A stretch of 64,000 bases of DNA from Symbiodinium natans (Eukaryota; Sar; Dinophyceae; Suessiales; Symbiodiniaceae). Below the pieces are notes generated by a model, which saw only the letters and a list, made by a program, of their open reading frames with translations, had not been told where the DNA came from and did not search any database. Numbering within the stretch: the stretch's first letter is position 1; every line of letters begins with the position of its first letter. Position numbers and translations under genes: made by a program. This document shows, one piece after another, positions 60,736-64,000 of this stretch. The stretch covers positions 259,659-323,658 of the forward strand of contig CAJNDS010002150.1 of NCBI GenBank assembly GCA_905221605.1. The letters run 5' to 3'.

Positions 60736-61299
60736 GGTTTAGAGTTTAGGGCATTTTGGAAGCTTAGGACTTCAAGGGGTTTAGGGTTTAGGGTTTTTAG
60801 GATCTTAGGATCTAGAGGGGTTTCGGGTTTAGGGTTCTTAGGAGCTTCGGCTTTATTTGTAGGGCTTAGGGTTTGGTGTCTAAAGGAGTTTAGGATTTAC
60901 TGTGGGGTTTAGGGTTTAGAAGTTTAGGATTTGTGGGGGTGTGGGGTTTAGGGTTTCGGAGTTTAGGATTCGTAGGGGCTTGGGGTTTCGGGGGTTAGCG
61001 TTCTGGGGTTACGGCTACGGGGTTCCCGATTTGCTGTAATTGCAGGGAGAACCTAGACCCCCCCCCCCCTCAAAGTAAAAAGATACCCTAAATACCCACC
61101 GTAATTGTCCGGATTGTGGGGAGGGCGTTACGGGTTTAAGGGCGTATAAGGGGTTTGAGGGCTTTCTTTTGTTTAAAGGGTTTATGGGTCTAAGGGTCTA
61201 CGGGTGCCGCCCCTCAACCCGAAATCCAAAATCAGCGCGGAGAAGGTTCCGGATCGGACGAGGCCGCTCCCGGAAATACCCTGCATCCCAGAATCCCTA

Positions 61300-61372
61300 C
61301 AAACCCTAAACCCTAAACCCTAAACCAAACCCTAAACCCTAAACCCTAAACCCTAAACCCTAAACCCCCTAA
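61300..61372. repeat. CCCTAAA array
   Basis: Left bracket of the exon candidate at 61392-61445. Confidence 0.9.
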
Positions 61373-61391
61373 GCCACTCAGCGTTGCAGAT

Positions 61392-61445
61392 GAAGGTCCC
61401 CCAGCTCGCGCGCCAGGAGGCGGCGTTGCCTGGCAGCCCGAAGAA
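61392..61445. CDS. candidate exon, both strands open
   Basis: Plus: GCGTTGCAG, then MKVPQLARQEAALPGSPKK. Minus: GCTGCCAG, then QRRLLARELGDLHLQ. The plus acceptor is better. The minus sequence fits the helical proteins around it. Confidence 0.35.
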
Positions 61446-61932
61446 GGGCTTAGGGCTTTACAGGGGCACCAAGGGGGAGCTCTGTTGTTCTTGTTACTGT
61501 TCTTGTGGCTTCTGTTTATGGTTTTGGGAAGCTTCGTCCGTTTGTTCGTTGATTCTCTTTCCAAGCCAGGAGCCCACAAAGCTCTGTAAACCTTAGGGTT
61601 TTTTGATGTTTCTTGTTAGGGTTACAGGCTTCAGGGTTTACACTTTTAGGGTTTCAAGGGTTTGGGCTTTGAGCTTCGAAGGTCTGTTGGGCGTTTGGGG
61701 CGCTGACGTACATGAGTGTTGTGAGCTGCTTGACTAATTCGTGCATGCTTCAACTTGAGATGCAAAAACCCCTGAACCCCAAAGCCTGAACGCTGAGGGC
61801 CTCAATTCCCAGAATCCCGGCTCAGAACCCCTTAGCTCCTAAGTAAAGCCCGAACGCTCAGCCCACATGCCTGCACACTCTAAGCCATGAAGCAGCCCTA
61901 TAGACCGGTAACCGTGATGCCTGATCTTTAAC

Positions 61933-62006
61933 CCTCAGCCGCGCGGCCTGGCCATTGAGCGCCGCAAGCACGCGCTTGCGCCGCCATGTCCCCGCCGTTG
62001 GGACAG
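61933..62006 (-). CDS. candidate gene D exon
   Basis: The acceptor is CTGTGAG followed by C. One base, then 24 codons (CPNGGDMAAQARACGAQW...), one base, then GTTAAAG. The plus strand is also open (PRGLAIERRKHALAPPC). The (CG/TG)n run at 62013-62034 adjoins. Confidence 0.4.
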
Positions 62007-62269
62007 CTCACAGCGCGTGCGCGTGCGCGTGCACGCGTCTGGCTATTGTATACAGGGCTGTGGGTCTAGAGCAACCTTATGCCCTCAAACCCTCAACTCC
62101 GAAAACCATAAATGGTTTTCAACTTCTTGGCGAAGGGATTATATATCAACCCTAAAACCCTAAATCCTATAGAAGCCTCTTCCATGGAACCCTACCAATG
62201 AAGATACCGAGTAGGCTCGAGTGGGATAGCTGACAATGCTCAATCCCTCGACCCGGAACCCTAAACTTC

Positions 62270-62510
62270 CCTAAGCCCTAAACCCTAAACCCTAAACCCT
62301 AAACCCTAAACCCCACATATTCGAGCCAACACGTAGATTATACTCAGGGGATCGACTCGAAGGCTCCTGCACCTCCAACCGGTGCTTCCGGAGACCCTGG
62401 GGTTTGGGGAGGGTCCCGAGATGGGTTTAGGGTTTAGGGTTTAGGGTTTAGGGTTTAGGGTTTAGGGTTTAGGGTTTAGGGTTTAGGGTTTAGGGTTTAG
62501 GGTTTAGGCC
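62270..62510. repeat. inverted CCCTAAA / TTTAGGG pair
   Basis: CCCTAAA at 62270-62313 and TTTAGGG at 62423-62508 bracket a 110-bp island that is open on both strands (plus GIDSKAPAPPTGASGD; minus GLRKHRLEVQEPSSRSPE). Confidence 0.9.
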
Positions 62511-62805
62511 TACACCCAAGAGCCTCCAAGTAGGGCTGGAGCTCCATCTTGCTTTGCAATCTGGCCAACAAACCAACTGGGCAGGGTCGAAAAAAAAGGC
62601 GGTAAAGGGCTCAAGATTAAGGGTTCAGAGTCTCTGAGTTTGAGGATAATTGTAAGTTGCATGAGCAAAAAGGCCAAGCCAAGCGAGCAAAGCCAGGCCA
62701 AGCCAAGCCGAGGCACGCAAGGAGACACACCTTTGCAAAATAAAGGGCCCCACCCCCCCCCCCCCCACCCCCCAAACCTTGAACCCCACACCCCGAAACC
62801 CAGAC

Positions 62806-62868
62806 GTCGGGGGGCCCTCTTTTCTTATTTGGCCGCGCTTTTCGTCCAGGAGAGCTCGAAGGTCGCTC
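62806..62868 (-). CDS. gene D exon, basic linker
   Basis: The acceptor CAGCCTTTTTGCAG precedes 62868, a strong polypyrimidine tract. 21 codons, ERPSSSPGRKARPNKKRG..., then GTCTGG donor. Basic, nuclear-targeting-like composition (RKARPNKKR). Confidence 0.55.
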
Positions 62869-63094
62869 CTGCAAAAAGGCTGGTGTTTCTGGCAATTTTG
62901 GGGTTTAGAGTGTATGGCTTAGGGTTCAGGGTTTAGAGAAAATCTTCCTAAGTGAGATCCTTCGCACCCAAGAAGCGAAGCTATGAAATATGAAACGCCC
63001 CTACCTAGAATCCCATCTCCTGCAGGCTGCAGCGGCTTGGGTTTGTGGTTTGCGGTTTAGGGTTTAGGCACTCGGTTTCAGTTCTGAAGTCTAC

Positions 63095-63170
63095 CAGGCC
63101 AGGGGCTGAAAAATGCATATCGCCCAGGTGTGCATGGACTTCTGAGCATCCGGGATGCATTCGCGCAACG
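63095..63170 (-). CDS. gene D exon (most 5' seen)
   Basis: The acceptor is GCTTCCACAG followed by C. One base, then 25 codons (VARMHPGCSEVHAHLGDM...), then GTAGAC donor, phase 0 into 62868. A second frame (LRECIPDAQKSMHTWAIC) is also open and looks helix-like, so the frame is not certain. Confidence 0.5.
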
Positions 63171-63553
63171 CTGTGGAAGCAACAAACTTCTTGAGCTCCC
63201 AACATCCTAACACCCTAAGCCTAAACCCCACATGCTTCGAGCCTTGTCATCCATTGCCCCTAGATTCCTGGGCTTTAGACCCTTACCCAACCTTCAAGCT
63301 GGAGTGTAAGACGTGGGGTTGAGGGGTGCAGCTCTACACAGGAAGGCAGTTCCAAACTCCTGTGATCTGGGCTCGGGAACACTTCAGGTTCTTAGGGGCC
63401 CATACGAAATAAGGCTTTTCAGAAACCGCTGAGTTCAAGTATTCGTACGGAAATACATCATATTTGCTTTAAATATTACGGATATATACAGCTGTATAAT
63501 TTCTTCATGTTTGTGCTTATCTTTATGTAATACTATATGTGTTTGTCGTCTTC

Positions 63554-63594
63554 ATATATATATATATATATGGACACACCCCCCCCCCCCCCCC
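63554..63594. repeat. (TA)n and poly-C
   Basis: ATATATAT run followed by about 17 C. Confidence 0.9.
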
Positions 63595-63869
63595 ATGACC
63601 CACCCAGATCTGTTTCCCTCGTAAATACCGTTTAAAACCCGGTCGTGCCCTATGCCGTTTTTTGCTACTCTCAGTGGCTATCTCTCGACAAAACAGACCC
63701 CACACGGACCACAGAACTGGACGCCGACACGGGCGAGACCAAAAAACCAAAAAAAAACATCTTTTTTAGAGAATGGGGAGGTGATTTGAGAAAAGGTGCT
63801 TTTTTTTGGTTTTGCCTCGTAAAAAGATGGTTTTGCATAGGAAAACCAACTTTTCCCATTCTCTTCATT

Positions 63870-64000
63870 CTCAAAGGATTCCTATTAATTTGCAATAGGG
63901 TTCTTGTGATTTTTAGTGGTGTTGCTTATAAATTCCTACTGATGGTAGGACCCTCTTCATTTAAAAGATTCCTCTTAATTTGTAAAAGGGTTCTTAGGAA
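63870..64000. repeat. short direct repeat at window end
   Basis: GGATTCCTATTAATTTGCAATAGGGTTCTTG (63878) is repeated as AGATTCCTCTTAATTTGTAAAAGGGTTCTTAG (63966). Possibly the edge of another repeat element. The 63.2-64.0 kb stretch is AT-rich with no gene seen. Confidence 0.6.

Noticed and set aside
1-64000. tRNA, rRNA and snRNA genes
   Set aside because: I looked for cloverleaf boxes and conserved rRNA cores by eye and saw none; a covariance-model search would be decisive.

Overview
This looks like nuclear DNA of a dinoflagellate, or a close alveolate relative. The plant/dinoflagellate-type telomere heptamer (TTTAGGG / CCCTAAA) recurs in dozens of interstitial tracts. Likely coding sequence is GC-rich and cut into exons of about 20-125 bp. 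Splice acceptors are mostly AG followed by G, and donors include GC as well as GT. Almost all confident coding signal is on the minus strand, and there is no bacterial-style gene packing. One 100-base N run (41727-41826) marks a scaffold gap. Species cannot be named from the sequence alone.

Layout. 1-3.3 kb: telomere-like tracts with a few ambiguous exon candidates. 3.3-9.6 kb: a LINE-type retrotransposon on the minus strand (short 7-mer 3' tail, reverse transcriptase ORF, endonuclease ORF one base out of frame with it, CA-rich spacer, ORF1-like protein), followed by degenerate coding sequence to 10.75 kb. 11.4-13.7 kb: three linked minus-strand exons of a helical-repeat protein (gene B). 15.1-16.7 kb: a 519-codon minus-strand exon with a PcfJ-like signature. 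17-36.6 kb: about 22 short minus-strand exons whose reading phases join into one long alpha-helical repeat protein (gene A). It has repeated LANxxWAxA-type motifs, the pattern of OPR/FAST-type RNA-binding proteins of organelles, and may run into the PcfJ-like exon. 33.0-35.15 kb: a terminal-inverted-repeat element packed with nested palindromes. 37-47 kb: mostly introns, miniature inverted-repeat elements and satellites, with isolated exon candidates, some better read on the plus strand. 48.1-56.2 kb: a second minus-strand helical-repeat gene (gene C) ending in a stop at 48.1 kb. 58.8-63.2 kb: further minus-strand exons (gene D, possibly the 5' part of C). 56.46-56.98 kb: a 21-bp minisatellite.

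The main discovery is structural. Most exons sit between CCCTAAA repeats on their left and TTTAGGG repeats on their right. Read as RNA, introns therefore begin with UUUAGGG repeats and end with CCCUAAA repeats, which are complementary. In several introns the GT of the first GGTTTAGGG copy is itself the apparent splice donor. This suggests introns with telomere-like terminal inverted repeats that could pair and bring splice sites together. All exon models here were read by eye from splice motifs, open frames and phase compatibility. Because short GC-rich exons are often open on both strands, isolated ones carry modest confidence.
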